A stretch of 64,000 nt of DNA. It comes from Pseudomonadota bacterium. GTDB taxonomy: Bacteria; Myxococcota_A; Bradymonadia; Bradymonadales; GCA-2716585. Under the pieces are notes generated by a model. That model searched no databases. It saw nothing but the letters and a program-made list of their open reading frames with translations, and was not told the origin of the DNA. Location: positions 23,728 to 87,727 of the forward strand of contig SYOX01000208.1 in assembly GCA_005804885.1 (NCBI GenBank). The letters are read 5' to 3'. The position numbers and the translations under genes were made by a program. Of the stretch, positions 60,154 through 64,000 are shown in pieces (position 1 is the stretch's first letter; every line of letters begins with the position of its first letter).

Positions 60154-61884
60154 GTGGCTAAGCGCAACTTGTTCTCATGGTCTGCGTGTGCCGCTTCGTC
60201 ATGCTCCCCCCCTCCTCAGAGTCCCATCCGCGCTGATTTGGAGCCCAAGGCCGAAGCGGCTTCCGGTCGTTTCCCGGTGCGGGGCCTTCGGGCTGACGCT
60301 CGATTTGCGTGGGCCATTGCCCTTGTGGCTGCGGGGCTCTCGTGGCAGTGCGATGACGCCCAGAAGGCAGGTTTCGGGGAGGAGCCCGACGCTGGCGGGC
60401 AAGTGGACGACGGTGGGGGCGAAGGCGAAGGCGATCTCGATGAGGAGGCGCCGTGGCGAAGCGGCGACCGCCTGCGGGCGCGGGTCATTGACGGAGGAGA
60501 CGGAGCGCTCCTGTTTGCCGGGTGGTACGACAGCGAGCTGGAGGTGGACTGCGGGTTTCAGGTGGTGGCGGATGGGTCGATCCGCTGCCTTCCCCGGGTC
60601 CCGAGCGTCGGGGAACCGTTCATCGGCGACTTCTACCTGGACGCTGGCTGCGAGCGTCCGGGGCGATTCATCTTTCGCCCTGGAGACCTGCCGCCCTTCC
60701 TCCTCGGTGGGGATGGTGCCACACAAGATCCCCTGCGCTGTGACCCTGACGCCAGGCCGCCCCACGACCGCCTGTTCCGCCCGGTCCTGATCGAGCGACC
60801 GCGGGAGGTGTACTCGGGCACCCCCGGGAACTGCACCGTCAGCGGGGGATTGCCGCCGCCCGACTCAGGCGTGGAGGTCGTGGAACTCCAGCCGGTCCCC
60901 TTCGAGTCCCTCGTGGGTGCGGTGGAGGAGGTGGATGCCCACGGCGAGGTTTCTGCGCGGGGGTTCCGCGGAGACGACGGGTCGCTGGAGGTCGAGAGTC
61001 TCGCAGGTCCGGACGGCAAGGAGTGCGACCTGTTCGAGCCGGTGGCGGGCTCCCCCGTCTGCGTTCCTGCGGGGACGCCGGTCACGTCGGTGCTGGACTT
61101 GTTCGCGGATGGCGCGTGCAGCGAGCCGCTTCTCGTGGTGGAGGTCGATCATCAGTTGTGCCCGGACAATGTGCTGGGGCTGGTGTCCGAGGGAACCTGC
61201 ACCGGGGCGCGCGGCGGGCCGGGTCTCCCGACCCGCATCCTGGAGATGAGCCGCTTCGAGAGCGGTCGGGTGTTCAAGCGCGCCATGCCTTCGAACCTGT
61301 GCGAGGCGATCGTGACCTCAGGCTCCGTGAATGTCCGCGCCATGGGGTCGGCGGTGGGGGATCTTCCCAGGCTGGAGGTGGCGAGCGTGGGTACAGGTCG
61401 GCTCCGGGCTCATTATGGCCTGTCGTCCGGCGGCGTGGCTGCGCGCAATCCGGACGTGACGGATCGCAGCCGTCGGCTCCCCTACTGGTTCGAGGACACG
61501 GCGCGAGGGGAGGTGTGTGTGATCACGGACATCGGCACCGGGGAGCTGCGCTGCCTGCCCGCCTCGGCTTCAGCGGGCGAGGGGCCGGTCTACCTCGACC
61601 CGGCGTGTACGGAGCCGGCGCTGCTCTCTCAGCTCGACGGATGCCTGACCCATGGGGCGTCGCATTTACTGGAACATGAGGTGATCACGGTCGACGGTGA
61701 GAGCCGCGCCGCGATCGCCGCGGTTTTGACGCCGCTGCCGGTGGAGCCCTCGCCCGTCTGGTACTACCGGCAGGAGAACGGCTGTGAGCGGGTGGGCGCG
61801 GAGGAGGGCGCGGCGTTGCCGGCGGTGGCGGTGGAGCGGACGCCGATCGAGGCTTTTGTGATCGTGTCGGAGCGCCTGGAGTGA
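60154..61884 (+). CDS. Putative lipoprotein with three Cys-containing repeats
   Basis: About 576 residues. GTG 60154 is preferred because AAAGGTGA lies 5 bases upstream. GTG 60277 would start nearer the signal segment AIALVAAGLSWQC, whose Cys is the probable lipid anchor. A Gly/Asp-rich linker follows. The folded part contains three related modules of the form C-x-strand, CLP/CVP, then LDxxCxxP: ELEVDCGFQ...RCLPRVP...YLDAGCERP, KECDLFEP...VCVPAGT...FADGACSEP, and EVCVITDI...RCLPASA...YLDPACTEP. I do not recognise the family. Conserved Cys pairs suggest disulfide-braced sandwiches on the cell surface. Confidence 0.68.
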   Translation: MAKRNLFSWSACAASSCSPPPQSPIRADLEPKAEAASGRFPVRGLRADARFAWAIALVAAGLSWQCDDAQKAGFGEEPDAGGQVDDGGGEGEGDLDEEAPWRSGDRLRARVIDGGDGALLFAGWYDSELEVDCGFQVVADGSIRCLPRVPSVGEPFIGDFYLDAGCERPGRFIFRPGDLPPFLLGGDGATQDPLRCDPDARPPHDRLFRPVLIERPREVYSGTPGNCTVSGGLPPPDSGVEVVELQPVPFESLVGAVEEVDAHGEVSARGFRGDDGSLEVESLAGPDGKECDLFEPVAGSPVCVPAGTPVTSVLDLFADGACSEPLLVVEVDHQLCPDNVLGLVSEGTCTGARGGPGLPTRILEMSRFESGRVFKRAMPSNLCEAIVTSGSVNVRAMGSAVGDLPRLEVASVGTGRLRAHYGLSSGGVAARNPDVTDRSRRLPYWFEDTARGEVCVITDIGTGELRCLPASASAGEGPVYLDPACTEPALLSQLDGCLTHGASHLLEHEVITVDGESRAAIAAVLTPLPVEPSPVWYYRQENGCERVGAEEGAALPAVAVERTPIEAFVIVSERLE

Positions 61885-61970
61885 CCGCTTGTCGAGCGCT
61901 GAAGCCGGGGCGGGCCTTGAGGCGGATGGTCCCGTCGCGGACCTTGGGCATCACCTCTGCGGCTGGGACT

Positions 61971-61985
61971 CGATATCGGATATCG
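61971..61985. promoter_or_regulatory. CGATATC-G-GATATCG palindrome upstream of the 62061 gene
   Basis: A 7-bp perfect inverted repeat around one base, 75 bp before the 62061 start codon. It could be a regulator site, but nothing else supports that. Confidence 0.3.
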
Positions 61986-62060
61986 TGACGCTGGCAGGTA
62001 CCTCTGAAGGCGCCATGATCTCAGGTTGAACAAGTGCTATGACACTTCAAAGGGGAAAAA

Positions 62061-63905
<1,845 letters not shown>

Positions 63906-64000
63906 CCAGCAAGGCCGATGGCAGCGAGGTCGGCAGGCTCACTGGAGGGGCGATGGGAGGGCTCGTCGGCGGACTGGGGCAACAAACTGGGCGCTGGCAG

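Noticed and set aside
63918..64000. Start of another gene at the right edge
   Set aside because: Only about 80 bases remain and no family or ribosome site can be recognised.

Overview
The window is very GC-rich DNA with densely packed genes on both strands. Many neighbours overlap by four bases (ATGA or GTGA). It is rich in lipoproteins with long Pro/Glu or Lys/Glu linkers, in MopE-type Cys/Asp repeats (EVCDDGxDNDxD), in FG-GAP/VCBS propellers, and in C-termini of the MYXO-CTERM type (Cys-containing motif, Trp/hydrophobic helix, RRRR). It also has a Ser/Thr kinase fused to a formylglycine-enzyme-like domain. Together these suggest a member of the Myxococcota or a related former-deltaproteobacterial lineage. 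This is inferred from gene content only. No rRNA, tRNA, transposase gene or CRISPR array was recognised.

Layout. 1-3078 (minus): the olefin operon oleA-oleB-oleC, with oleC cut by the window edge. 3079-3645: an intergenic region with a 59-bp repeat family, including a perfect inverted pair. 3646-8443 (plus): a sugar-lactone-oxidase-like flavoenzyme, a lipoprotein, a SnoaL-like protein and a KshA-like Rieske oxygenase. 8508-15163 (minus): an alpha/beta hydrolase, a lipoprotein metallophosphoesterase, a kinase with an extracytoplasmic FGE-like domain, and a small unknown protein. 15345-18361 (plus): two lipoproteins. 18468-20319 (minus): a lipid kinase and a TetR regulator, divergent from a D-aminoacylase-like amidohydrolase (20499-22253) across a clear double-palindrome operator. 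22454-29044: a Lys-rich lipoprotein, a Sel1 lipoprotein, a large NTE-like patatin and a MYXO-CTERM protein. 29322-31042: an uncharacterised membrane module of two overlapping genes. 31235-38570 (plus): a giant MopE-repeat lipoprotein, a possible outer-membrane protein, a fatty-acid desaturase and an APC transporter with two UspA domains.

38587-51873 (minus): a lipase, small lipoproteins, two giant FG-GAP/MYXO-CTERM surface proteins separated by a decayed MYXO-CTERM relic, a membrane protein, an Omp85-like barrel and a zinc-ribbon membrane protein. 52088-53328 (plus): a GST and a thioesterase. 53377-54795 (minus): a VanY-type peptidase. 54796-55575: a repeat-rich gene desert with a 35-bp minisatellite. 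55576-58733 (minus): a molybdopterin oxidoreductase and a small lipoprotein. 59019-59910: a SUKH (SMI1/KNR4) gene bracketed by 121-bp imperfect inverted repeats, the most cassette-like object here. 60154-63905 (plus): a three-repeat lipoprotein and a MopE-plus-glycosidase-like protein.

Two themes recur. One is lipid and envelope chemistry: olefins, desaturase, DAG-kinase-like enzyme, patatin, lipase, thioesterase. The other is a large cell-surface proteome anchored as lipoproteins or through MYXO-CTERM sorting. No single pathway links the whole window.
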